Assembly (NCBI RefSeq): GCF_000829825.1
Contig: NZ_JXSL01000028.1
Span: 62,001-126,000, forward strand
DNA from: Paramagnetospirillum magnetotacticum MS-1
GTDB lineage: Bacteria > Pseudomonadota > Alphaproteobacteria > Rhodospirillales > Magnetospirillaceae
Direction of reading: 5' to 3'
Length of the DNA stretch: 64,000 nucleotides
Both the position numbers and the translations under genes were made by a program. The notes beneath the pieces are model-generated. The model was not told the origin of the DNA and ran no database searches. It was given only the letters and a program-made list of their open reading frames with translations. Below, piece by piece: positions 1 through 7,766 of the stretch. How positions within the stretch are numbered: the first letter of the stretch is position 1; each line of letters begins with the position of its first letter.

Positions 1-1
1 T

Positions 2-556
2 CGTGGCGATTGCATCGATATGGGATTCTATGGCCAGCCGAAGCGCCCAAAGGTTCCACGCCCTCTGATCCTCGCCCATTCCATGGGACTGGCCTGGGCG
101 CTGGCCCATATTCCGCGTCCCTGGGCCGGAGTTTTCGCGGTCAATGCCTTTCCCCGCTTCACCCGCTCGCCCACCTTCGTCGAAGGCGTGCCGCCCCGGC
201 TGATCGAGCGCATGCTGGCCCGTTTCGATGAGACGCCCGCCCAGGTGACCGCCGACTTCCTGACGCGGTGCGGCCTCGACAATCCCGACACTTCGGCCAT
301 CGACGCCGCGCCGCTCAAGGACGAATTGGCCTGGCTGGCCCGCTGTGACGAGCGCACCGCCTTGAGGATGCTGCCCTGCCCGGTCCTTGCCCTGGCGGGG
401 ACCTCGGACCCCATCGTGCCCCAGGGCATGAGTACGGCCAGTTTCGCCCCCGACACCCTGACCTTGGTGGACGGCGCCGGGCATCTGCTGCCGCTCACCC
501 ATCCCGATTGGGTGGCCGCCCAAATCCGACTCTTCGCCGCGAGGCTGGAGGCATGA
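2..556 (+). CDS. BioH/BioG-type alpha/beta-hydrolase, 5'-truncated by the window
   Basis: Carboxyl-esterase of the alpha/beta-hydrolase fold, expected to demethylate pimeloyl-ACP methyl ester at the end of the BioC-dependent pimelate pathway. The frame is open to the left window edge, so the true start lies outside. Visible are the nucleophile elbow AHSMG (Ser), the acid region GTSDPIVP (Asp) and a C-terminal GAGHLLPL (His), a complete catalytic triad. The stop overlaps the bioC start by 4 bp (ATGA), which ties it to the biotin operon. Whether it belongs to the BioH or the BioG subfamily cannot be settled from this fragment; function is inferred from the fold and the neighbours. Confidence 0.85.
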   Translation, partial: RGDCIDMGFYGQPKRPKVPRPLILAHSMGLAWALAHIPRPWAGVFAVNAFPRFTRSPTFVEGVPPRLIERMLARFDETPAQVTADFLTRCGLDNPDTSAIDAAPLKDELAWLARCDERTALRMLPCPVLALAGTSDPIVPQGMSTASFAPDTLTLVDGAGHLLPLTHPDWVAAQIRLFAARLEA

Positions 557-1287
557 GCCGCAAGAAGACCATCACCAGCGCCTTCTCGGCCGCCGCAGCC
601 ACCTATGAGTCCGCCGCCCATGCCCAGATCAGCGCCGCCGATGCCCTGGTGGACCGGCTGGGACGCCTCTCCTCCCCGCTCAAGGTACTGGAACTGGGCT
701 GCGGCACCGGGCTGCTGACCCGGCGTCTCGACGCCGCCCTGCCCGCTGGCTCCCACATTCTCGCCACCGATCTCAGCCCGGTGATGATCCAGGCGGCCCA
801 GGCGCGCTTGCCCCATATATCCTTCGCAGTGATGGACGCCGAGGCGCCCGATGTCAGCGGGCCGTTCGACCTGATCGCCTCGTCGCTCGCGGCGCAGTGG
901 TTTACCGATCTGCCCGGCACCCTGGGGCGGCTGACCGGGCTGCTGGCGCCTGAGGGGAGGCTGCTGCTCACCACCTTGGGCGCCGGGACCTTCATCCAGT
1001 GGAAACAGGCCCATGGGGAGCTGGGACTGGACTCTGGCGTGCCCGAATATCCCGAAGCCGCGACACTGGCCGCCATGCTGCCCGGCGCCCAAGTGGAATC
1101 GCGCCCCGTCACGCTCAGCTACAAGGACGCCCGCAATTTCCTGCTGTCTTTGGAAGCGCTGGGCGCCCAGACGCCCAAGCCCGGCCATCGCCCATTGTCG
1201 CCGGGACAGGTCAGGCGCATCATCGCCGCCCTGGGGAGTCCCTGCGCCATGACCTGGGATATTCTGCTGCTGGATTACCGCCGATGA
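553..1287 (+). CDS. bioC: malonyl-ACP O-methyltransferase BioC
   Basis: SAM-dependent methyltransferase that methylates the free carboxyl of malonyl-ACP so that fatty acid synthase can build the pimeloyl moiety of biotin. The 244-residue product begins MSRKKTITSAF, has the class I SAM-binding motif ELGCGTGLL near residue 50 and an acidic ATDLS post-motif. The ATG at 553 overlaps the stop of the upstream esterase and the stop overlaps bioD, the usual sign of translational coupling. Length and context fit BioC. An ATG 45 bp further upstream in frame is possible but would run deep into the esterase gene. Confidence 0.9.
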   Translation: MSRKKTITSAFSAAAATYESAAHAQISAADALVDRLGRLSSPLKVLELGCGTGLLTRRLDAALPAGSHILATDLSPVMIQAAQARLPHISFAVMDAEAPDVSGPFDLIASSLAAQWFTDLPGTLGRLTGLLAPEGRLLLTTLGAGTFIQWKQAHGELGLDSGVPEYPEAATLAAMLPGAQVESRPVTLSYKDARNFLLSLEALGAQTPKPGHRPLSPGQVRRIIAALGSPCAMTWDILLLDYRR

Positions 1288-1901
1288 GGGGCGTCTTCGT
1301 CACCGGCACCGATACCGATGTGGGCAAGACCCTGGTCTCGGCCTGGCTGGCCCAGCATTGGCGGGCCGATTACTGGAAGCCCATCCAGACCGGCTCGGCC
1401 CAGGGCACCGATTTCGGCTCGGTCGCCGCTTTGGCTCCGGCTGCCCACATCCACCCTTCGGCGGTGGTTCTGCCCGCGCCCTTGTCGCCCCACGAGGCGG
1501 CGCGCCGCGAAAACACCCGCATCGACCTGTCCGCCCTGGTCTTGCCCCAGACCTCCGCTCCCCTGGTGGTGGAAGGCGCCGGAGGCGTCATGGTGCCCAT
1601 CAACGAGGCCGCCCTGATGATCGACCTGATGGCGCGTCTGGCCCTTCCTACGATCGTGGTCGCGCGGTCGGGTTTGGGAACCATCAATCACACGCTGATG
1701 ACGCTGGAAATACTGCGCCGCCGCCGCGTGCCGCTGTTGGGCGTGGTGATGAACGGCCAGAAGAATCCCGCCAACCGTCAAGCCATCGAACATTTCGGCG
1801 GCGTGCGCGTCCTGGCCGAGATCCAGCCCCTGCCCGCCGTGACGCCGGCGACCATCGCCGGTCTGCCGTCCCCCTCCTTTGCCTGCCCTGGTGAGCCATG
1901 A
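1284..1901 (+). CDS. bioD: dethiobiotin synthetase BioD
   Basis: ATP-dependent carboxylase that closes the ureido ring of dethiobiotin from 7,8-diaminopelargonate and CO2. The 205-residue protein starts MRGVFVTGTDTDVGKT, which contains the P-loop typical of BioD, and shows the VVEGAGGVMVPI segment conserved in the family. It overlaps both bioC and bioA by 4 bp. It is slightly shorter than Escherichia coli BioD (about 225 residues) but carries all recognisable core motifs. Confidence 0.93.
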   Translation: MRGVFVTGTDTDVGKTLVSAWLAQHWRADYWKPIQTGSAQGTDFGSVAALAPAAHIHPSAVVLPAPLSPHEAARRENTRIDLSALVLPQTSAPLVVEGAGGVMVPINEAALMIDLMARLALPTIVVARSGLGTINHTLMTLEILRRRRVPLLGVVMNGQKNPANRQAIEHFGGVRVLAEIQPLPAVTPATIAGLPSPSFACPGEP

Positions 1902-3217
1902 CCCTGTCCTATGATGAACTTCGAGCGCTGGACGCCCGCCATGTCTGGCATCCCTTCACCCAGGCGGGCACCGCCAAACCGTCCATCCTGGCGCTCGGCG
2001 CCAAGGGCGCCACCATTTACGCCGCCGACGGGCGCGAATATCTGGATATGGTCTCGTCGTGGTGGGTCAATCTGCACGGCCATGCCAACCCGGCCATCGC
2101 ACAAGCCGTGGCCGATCAGGCCGGGCGCTTAGAACAGGTGATCTTCGCCGACTTTACCCACGAGCCCGCCGCCCGGCTGGCGCACAGGGTGTGCAAGCGG
2201 CTGCCGGAAGACCTGAACCGGGTCTTCTATTCCGATGACGGCTCCACCGCCGTGGAAGTGGCCCTGAAGCTGGCGCATCAGTACTGGCGCAATCGGGGGC
2301 AACACCGTTCCACCTATATCGCCTTCGAGGGCGGCTATCACGGCGACACGGCGGGCGCCATGTCGGCGGGGCATTCCTCGGGCTATTTCGAGGCCTGGAA
2401 GGAGATGCTGTTCCCGGTCGAGACAGTGCCCTTCCCCGCCACCTGGGATGGAGACCAGGACGTGGAAGCCAAGGAGCTGGCGGCGCTGGACGCGCTGGAC
2501 ATGCTGTTCTCCACCAATCCCGACCACGTCGCCGCCGTGATCATCGAACCGCTGATTCAGGGCGCCAGCGGCATGCGCATGTGCCGCCCCAACTTCCTGA
2601 GGAAGCTGGAGGCCAAGGTGCGCGAGCATGGCTCGCTGCTGATCCTGGACGAGGTAATGACCGGGTTCGGACGCACCGGCGAGATTTTCGCCTGCGTCAA
2701 ATCGGGCATCACGCCGGACCTCATCTGCCTGTCCAAGGGGCTGACCGGCGGATTTCTGCCGCTCTCCATGACAGTGGCCCGCGACGGCATCTTCGAAGCC
2801 TTTCTGGGCCAGGACCTATCCAAGGCCTTCCTGCACGGCCACTCCTACACCGCCAATCCCATCGGCTGCGCCGCCGGTCTGGCCTCCATCGATCTGCTGG
2901 AGGCTCCATCCTGCCTCGAGCGGATCAAGGCCATCGAGGCCATTCACCGCCGCCGTCTGGACGGGCTGAAGGGGCTTTCCAACGTCGCCCATACGCGCCT
3001 CACCGGCACGGTGGCAGCGCTTGACGTCATCGGCGGCGGCAAGGGCTATGAAGCGGTGGTGGGACCCAAGATGAAGGCCGCCTTCCTGGAGCGCGGCCTG
3101 CTGCTGCGTCCCTTGGGCAATGTGCTCTATCTGCTGCCGCCCTACTGCATCGGTGATGGAGAGTTGGAGCGGGCCTGGGATGGGGTCGAAGAGGTTCTTC
3201 GCCATTTGGCCAAATAG
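1898..3217 (+). CDS. bioA: adenosylmethionine-8-amino-7-oxononanoate transaminase BioA
   Basis: PLP-dependent class III aminotransferase that uses SAM as amino donor to convert 7-keto-8-aminopelargonate to diaminopelargonate. The 439-residue protein has the N-terminal RHVWHPFTQ signature, the cofactor region ILDEVMTGFGRTG and the PLP-binding lysine in LSKGLTGG. It is the last gene of the biotin operon in this window, 17 bp before the membrane-fusion protein gene. Biotin made here would be attached by the birA product encoded at 12.3-13.1 kb. Confidence 0.95.
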   Translation: MTLSYDELRALDARHVWHPFTQAGTAKPSILALGAKGATIYAADGREYLDMVSSWWVNLHGHANPAIAQAVADQAGRLEQVIFADFTHEPAARLAHRVCKRLPEDLNRVFYSDDGSTAVEVALKLAHQYWRNRGQHRSTYIAFEGGYHGDTAGAMSAGHSSGYFEAWKEMLFPVETVPFPATWDGDQDVEAKELAALDALDMLFSTNPDHVAAVIIEPLIQGASGMRMCRPNFLRKLEAKVREHGSLLILDEVMTGFGRTGEIFACVKSGITPDLICLSKGLTGGFLPLSMTVARDGIFEAFLGQDLSKAFLHGHSYTANPIGCAAGLASIDLLEAPSCLERIKAIEAIHRRRLDGLKGLSNVAHTRLTGTVAALDVIGGGKGYEAVVGPKMKAAFLERGLLLRPLGNVLYLLPPYCIGDGELERAWDGVEEVLRHLAK

Positions 3218-3234
3218 CGTATGATGTCTTCCTG

Positions 3235-4242
3235 ATGTTCAAACTTTTGCGACGCCAGATTCCGCTTTTGCTCATTCTCCTGGCCCTCGCCGCCGGTGGG
3301 GGCTGGTGGTGGTGGCGCATCACGGCCCCCGAGGTCGAAGCGGTTTTCCCTAAGCGCGGCACGGCGGTGGAAGCCATCTACGCCACCGGCACGGTGGAGG
3401 CGGAGAAATGGGCCCGCATCGCCCCCGTATCGCCGGGACGCATCGCCGAGATTCTGGCCTTCGAGGGCGACATGGTGAAGGCGGGCCAACCGCTGGCCCG
3501 CCTGGACGACCGCGAGGCCAGCGCCCGCATCGCCGAGCTGGAGGCCAAGGCCGCCTACTGGCGCGAAGAGATGACCCGCTCGGCGGCGCTGACCGAACGC
3601 GGCTACCGCTCCACCGAGGCGACCCAGAAGGCGCGGAGCGAATTTAATCAGGTCACCGCCGCCATCAATGCGGCGCGGCAAAAGCGTACCGACCTGCTGG
3701 TCACCTCGCCCATGGACGGCATGGTCCTAAAACGCGATGGCGAGATCGGCGAACTGGCCGAGGTCAAGGACGCCCTGTTCTGGGTGGGCGCGCCGCGCCC
3801 CCTTCGCATCACCTCCGAGGTGGATGAGGAGGATATCGCGAGGGTCAGGATCGGCCAGAAAGTGCTGATCAAGGCCGATGCCTTTGCGGAAAGGGTCCTG
3901 GAGGCCCAGGTGGACCGCATTACGCCTAAGGGCGATCCGGTCAACAAGACCTTCCGCGTCCGGGTGGTGCTGCCCGACGACACGCCGCTGCTGGTGGGCA
4001 TGACCACCGAGATCAACATCATCACCGCCTTGCATCCCGATGTCCTTCTGGTGCCCGTCACCGCACTGAAGGACGGCAAGGTGCTGGCTGTTCAGGATGG
4101 GCGGGTCGCCTCCCAGGCCGTGCAGACTGGCATTCGCGGCCGCACCATGGTGGAAGTGACCGAGGGTCTCGGCTCCGATACCCCCATCCTCGCCTCGCCC
4201 CCTGCCGGACTGAAGCCCGGTGACCGCGTCCGGGTGAAATAG
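3235..4242 (+). CDS. HlyD/MacA-type periplasmic adaptor (membrane-fusion) protein
   Basis: Adaptor subunit of an ABC exporter, anchored in the inner membrane and reaching into the periplasm. The 335-residue protein has one N-terminal membrane segment (about residues 8-27, rich in Leu/Ala/Trp), a biotinyl-lipoyl-like half (IAPVSPGRIAEILA), a short coiled-coil hairpin around residues 95-145, and beta-barrel strands after residue 180. It is followed by a permease and an ATPase gene in the order adaptor-permease-ATPase, as in the DevBCA glycolipid exporters and related to MacA. The short hairpin would suit a small export complex. The substrate is unknown. Confidence 0.85.
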   Translation: MFKLLRRQIPLLLILLALAAGGGWWWWRITAPEVEAVFPKRGTAVEAIYATGTVEAEKWARIAPVSPGRIAEILAFEGDMVKAGQPLARLDDREASARIAELEAKAAYWREEMTRSAALTERGYRSTEATQKARSEFNQVTAAINAARQKRTDLLVTSPMDGMVLKRDGEIGELAEVKDALFWVGAPRPLRITSEVDEEDIARVRIGQKVLIKADAFAERVLEAQVDRITPKGDPVNKTFRVRVVLPDDTPLLVGMTTEINIITALHPDVLLVPVTALKDGKVLAVQDGRVASQAVQTGIRGRTMVEVTEGLGSDTPILASPPAGLKPGDRVRVK

Positions 4243-4254
4243 GGAGGGCCATCG

Positions 4255-5502
4255 GTGCTTCCGCTCGGTCTGTCCATCGCGCTGACGCATCTGCGCCACC
4301 GGCAACGTCAAACCCTGGTCTCGCTTCTGGGCGTGTCCTTGGGCGTCGCCTTCTTCATCGGCATCTCAGCCATGATGCAGGGGTTTCAGCGCGATTTCAT
4401 CGCCCGCATCATCGACGTGCAGCCCCATATCATCGTCAAGGACGAGGTCCGTGCCGCGCCCCAACAGGCGGTGGAACGGGCCTTTCCCGATGGCGCAGTC
4501 AGCTTGCGCGGCCTCAAGCCCCGCGAGGAGGTGCGCGGCATCCGAGGCGCGCGCAACATGCTGGCCAGCCTGGAGGAAATGCCAGGCGTCCATGTCGCCC
4601 CGGCGCTTTCGGGCAATCTGCTGCTGCGCTTCGGCGGCAAGGATGTTTCAGTCAATGTGACCGGCATCAATCCCGAGCGCGAACGCCAGGTCACCCATCT
4701 GGAAAAGGACCTGCTGTCGGGTTCGCTGGATGCGCTTTACACCACGTCCAACGCCATCATCATCGGCGAGGGCATCGCAGCAAAGGCGGGCATCCGCAAG
4801 GATGACCTGATCTCCGCCGTCTCACCGGTCGGCGTGGTGCTGAAGATGAAGGTGGTGGGAATCTTCCGCAGCAACATCACCCTCATCGATAATTTCGAGA
4901 CCTATACCCTGCTGAAGAAGGCCCAAATTCTTCAGAACCGCGCCAATATCATCAACCGCCTCAACCTGCGCCTGGACGATGTGGAGCAGGCCGGGACCCT
5001 GGCCGCCGCCATCGAGCGCCAGTTCGGCTACCGCTCCGAGCCCTGGCAAGAGCAGTCGCGCAACGTGCTGGGCATTTTCGTCATCCAGAACGCCATCATG
5101 TATTCCACGGTCAGCGCCATTCTGATCGTCGCCTGCTTTGGCATCTTCAACGTGATTTCCACCGTGGTGTTCGAAAAGACCAGGGATATCGGTATCCTTA
5201 AATCCATGGGGTTTCGGGACAAGGACGTGCGCCGCATCTTTGTCATGGAAGGGCTGATCGTCGGGCTGATCGGCACGGTGATCGGCTGGCTGATGGGGTG
5301 GGGGCTGATCGAATTCATGGCCTCCCTGGACTTCCAGATGGAGGGCTTCATCAAGGCCCAGGGCTTCGTGCTGTATCGCACGCCGAAGCACTACGCCATC
5401 AGCGCCGCCATGGCCATCGCTTCGGCAACCCTGGCCGCCTGGGTCCCGGCGCGGCGCGCAAGCCGCCTCAATCCCGTCGATATCGTCAGGGGGGCGGGAT
5501 GA
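4255..5502 (+). CDS. ABC transporter permease, MacB/FtsX (DevC-like) family
   Basis: Inner-membrane permease of 415 residues with the MacB/LolC plan: one N-terminal membrane helix (about residues 20-40), a large periplasmic domain, then three C-terminal helices (around 280-300, 325-350 and 370-400). The segment VFEKTRDIGILKSMGF before the third helix is a hallmark of the FtsX domain, and the protein ends in the usual VPARRASRLNPVDIVR. I chose a GTG start at 4255, which follows AGGGAGG with short spacing. The stop overlaps the ATPase start (ATGA). Confidence 0.88.
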   Translation: MLPLGLSIALTHLRHRQRQTLVSLLGVSLGVAFFIGISAMMQGFQRDFIARIIDVQPHIIVKDEVRAAPQQAVERAFPDGAVSLRGLKPREEVRGIRGARNMLASLEEMPGVHVAPALSGNLLLRFGGKDVSVNVTGINPERERQVTHLEKDLLSGSLDALYTTSNAIIIGEGIAAKAGIRKDDLISAVSPVGVVLKMKVVGIFRSNITLIDNFETYTLLKKAQILQNRANIINRLNLRLDDVEQAGTLAAAIERQFGYRSEPWQEQSRNVLGIFVIQNAIMYSTVSAILIVACFGIFNVISTVVFEKTRDIGILKSMGFRDKDVRRIFVMEGLIVGLIGTVIGWLMGWGLIEFMASLDFQMEGFIKAQGFVLYRTPKHYAISAAMAIASATLAAWVPARRASRLNPVDIVRGAG

Positions 5503-6176
5503 CCGAGATCGCAGTCCAAGCCCGCGCGGTCACCCGCGACCTGCCCGGTCTGGTGCCGGTAACCCTGGTGCGCGACATCGACCTCAGCGTAAGCCGGGGT
5601 GAGTTCGTGGCGGTGACCGGCCCATCGGGTTCGGGCAAGTCGTCCCTGCTCTATCTGCTGGGATTGCTGGACGTGCCGACCTCGGGTTCGGTGTGGCTGC
5701 AAGGCCAAGACACCGCCGGTCTCAATCCCGATGACATGGCCGCGCTGCGCCTGGCCTCCATCGGTTTCGTCTTCCAGTTCCACTTCCTGCTGCCGGAATT
5801 CACCTGCCAGGCCAATGTGGAGATCCCCATCCGCCGCCTGGGAAATTTAAGCGACGCCCAGGCCCGCGACCGGGCGGCCGAATTGCTGGATTGCCTGGAA
5901 CTGGCCGATCACCGGCGCAAATATCCCGATCAGTTGTCAGGCGGCCAGCGCCAGCGGGTGGCCATCGCGCGCGCCCTGGCCAACGACCCGCCGCTGATCC
6001 TGGCCGATGAACCCACCGGCAATCTGGATACCCGTACCGCCCATCTGGTGTTCGAGCAGTTCCGCGATCTCGCCCACCGCCAGAACCGGACGGTGCTGGT
6101 GGTAACCCACGATGCCGAATTAGCGAAAATGGCAGACCGGCGCATCCATCTGGTGGACGGCCGGATCGTCCCTTGA
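5499..6176 (+). CDS. ABC transporter ATP-binding protein (LolD/MacB type)
   Basis: Cytoplasmic ATPase of the exporter encoded by the two preceding genes. The 225-residue protein shows Walker A GPSGSGKSS, a Q-loop VFQFHFLLPEFT, the signature LSGGQRQRVAIARAL, Walker B LILADEPTGNLD and the switch His in VTHD. All catalytic residues are present. The start is coupled to the permease stop. Six bases separate its stop from the convergent response-regulator gene. Specificity cannot be read from the ATPase; the closest families are LolD, MacB N-domain and DevA. Confidence 0.92.
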   Translation: MTEIAVQARAVTRDLPGLVPVTLVRDIDLSVSRGEFVAVTGPSGSGKSSLLYLLGLLDVPTSGSVWLQGQDTAGLNPDDMAALRLASIGFVFQFHFLLPEFTCQANVEIPIRRLGNLSDAQARDRAAELLDCLELADHRRKYPDQLSGGQRQRVAIARALANDPPLILADEPTGNLDTRTAHLVFEQFRDLAHRQNRTVLVVTHDAELAKMADRRIHLVDGRIVP

Positions 6177-6182
6177 GGAGAG

Positions 6183-6818
6183 TCAGACGCCCATCTTGGC
6201 GGCGAGGATGGCGGCCTGGGTGCGATTCTCGCAGCCCAGCGCCCGCAGGATGGCGGTGACATGCAATTTGACCGTGATCTCGGCCAGACTGAGATCGCGG
6301 GCGATTTCCTTATTGGATTTGCCCTGGCGCAGCATGCCCAACACGTCGCGCTGACGCGGAGTCAGCAGGGACTGCAACTTCTCGCCATTGATTTCGCCTG
6401 CCGCCGGTACGGCCGAATCGGGAACGATGATATGGGGGCTGACAAAGGTGTCGCCCTCCAGCACCGCGCGAATGCCAGCCATCATGGAAGCAGATCCCGC
6501 CGACTTGCAAATATAGCCGTGGGCTCCGCTATCTAAGGCCTTGCGCACGGTCTGCGGCTCCTCGGACGCGGAAACCACCACCAGAAAAATGTCGGGAGCG
6601 GAACGCCTTACAGCACCGATAGCGGAAAAACCGTCCATCCCCGGCATGGCCAGGTCCAAAAGTGCCACATCGAAATTGTCGTTGCCACGCACCAGGGCCA
6701 GCACCTGATTGAAGTCGCTGGCCTCAATGATATCCAGCGGTTCGTCCGACAGGCTTTCCAGAACCATGCGCACCCCTTCGCGGAACAACGCATGATCATC
6801 GGCAAGAAGAACCTTCAT
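6183..6818 (-). CDS. LuxR/NarL-family two-component response regulator
   Basis: DNA-binding response regulator of 211 residues. The receiver domain (about 1-120) has the acidic pair in LLADDH, the phospho-acceptor Asp in LLDLAMPGMDG, and Ser/Lys switch positions in VVVSAS and CKSA. The C-terminal HTH (about 145-205) contains LTPRQRDVLGMLRQGKSNKEI, typical of NarL/FixJ. I chose the ATG at 6818 because GGGGA lies nine bases upstream; the ATG at 6827 would sit on that site. No histidine kinase is adjacent, so the partner and targets are unknown. Confidence 0.9.
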   Translation of the reverse strand: MKVLLADDHALFREGVRMVLESLSDEPLDIIEASDFNQVLALVRGNDNFDVALLDLAMPGMDGFSAIGAVRRSAPDIFLVVVSASEEPQTVRKALDSGAHGYICKSAGSASMMAGIRAVLEGDTFVSPHIIVPDSAVPAAGEINGEKLQSLLTPRQRDVLGMLRQGKSNKEIARDLSLAEITVKLHVTAILRALGCENRTQAAILAAKMGV

Positions 6819-7236
6819 TGCACACATTCCCCGATCAAGTTTACCGCCTGACCCGACCGAACCCCTCGGCCCGACCAGACGGGGCCCCCGCAAAAGCGGT
6901 AGGCACCATCCATCTATACTCCGGCGACCGGGCCACCCCAATGGCATTTCCGGCCGACCAGCAAACCCCAAATTCTGCAATATTCTAATCACCCTTTGGC
7001 CGGAGGGGCAACGGCGGATCTTCAAGAGCATGACAGATATTCGCCAAAACTAAATAACCTGCCCTCCCGGAGCCGTAAATTATCAAGACAAGCAAGCTCT
7101 ATCTAAATGCATAGGAACCGACCATCAGGCAGACACCTGACCGCACTGGAATGGATCCAGGCCTCTTTCGGCAGTTTCTTTGGTTAGCCTCAATATCCAA
7201 ATGGATATGATTTCAACAAGAACAATATACTCGACG
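6819..7236. other. intergenic region, 418 bp, AT-rich right half
   Basis: No gene is supported here. The left part should hold the promoter of the response regulator on the minus strand. The right part (about 7020-7236) is clearly richer in A and T than the flanks and contains a small palindrome ATATCC-AAAT-GGATAT at 7193-7208 whose role is unclear. No RNA gene, repeat unit or long hairpin was seen. Confidence 0.6.
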
Positions 7237-7728
7237 TTAAATTTGGCAATACTGACAAATAAAATCCGCGATGCCCGCAACATCATCCCGGTTGAATCTG
7301 GGCAATGCGCCGAACGCCACCGGATCGTCGGCGGCCAAGGCAACGACGGTTGCTTCCTCAGGGGCCAGCATGGACTTGCCGAGCCCCGGGTCCCACACTT
7401 CCAGTTTTGCATGGGATGCCCATTTATAGCCTTCGATAAGCAACAGATCGCATCCGGCGAAACGGGCCACCAGCCAATCCAACGGCGGTTCCTCCTCGCC
7501 CGGATGGATTTCGTGCACCAGGGCGAAGCGGCGGGGCGAGGCGACCACGCACTCCACAGCGCCGGCACGGGCCAGGGCCCGGCACTCCTCGTCACCGACG
7601 GCGGGATCGTGATGGGTGTGCTTGACGGTGGCGAGCCTGACGCCCCGCCCCACCAGGGCCGGGATCAGCCGGATGAGCAAGGTGGTCTTGCCGCTGCCGC
7701 TCCAGCCAGCGATTCCAAAGACTTTCAT
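7237..7728 (-). CDS. mobB: molybdopterin-guanine dinucleotide biosynthesis adaptor MobB
   Basis: Small P-loop GTPase-like protein (163 residues) that assists MobA in attaching GMP to molybdopterin to form the MGD cofactor. It begins MKVFGIAGWSGSGKTTL with a clear Walker A, followed by TVKHTHHDP and the LLIEGYK segment conserved in MobB. No mobA or moa gene lies nearby, so it stands alone here. The last ten or so codons and the downstream flank are AT-rich compared with the body of the gene, which may mark an old junction. Confidence 0.92.
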   Translation of the reverse strand: MKVFGIAGWSGSGKTTLLIRLIPALVGRGVRLATVKHTHHDPAVGDEECRALARAGAVECVVASPRRFALVHEIHPGEEEPPLDWLVARFAGCDLLLIEGYKWASHAKLEVWDPGLGKSMLAPEEATVVALAADDPVAFGALPRFNRDDVAGIADFICQYCQI

Positions 7729-7766
7729 GGGGCCAGCCTATCAAACCGGCCGCCATGGGCAAGGGG

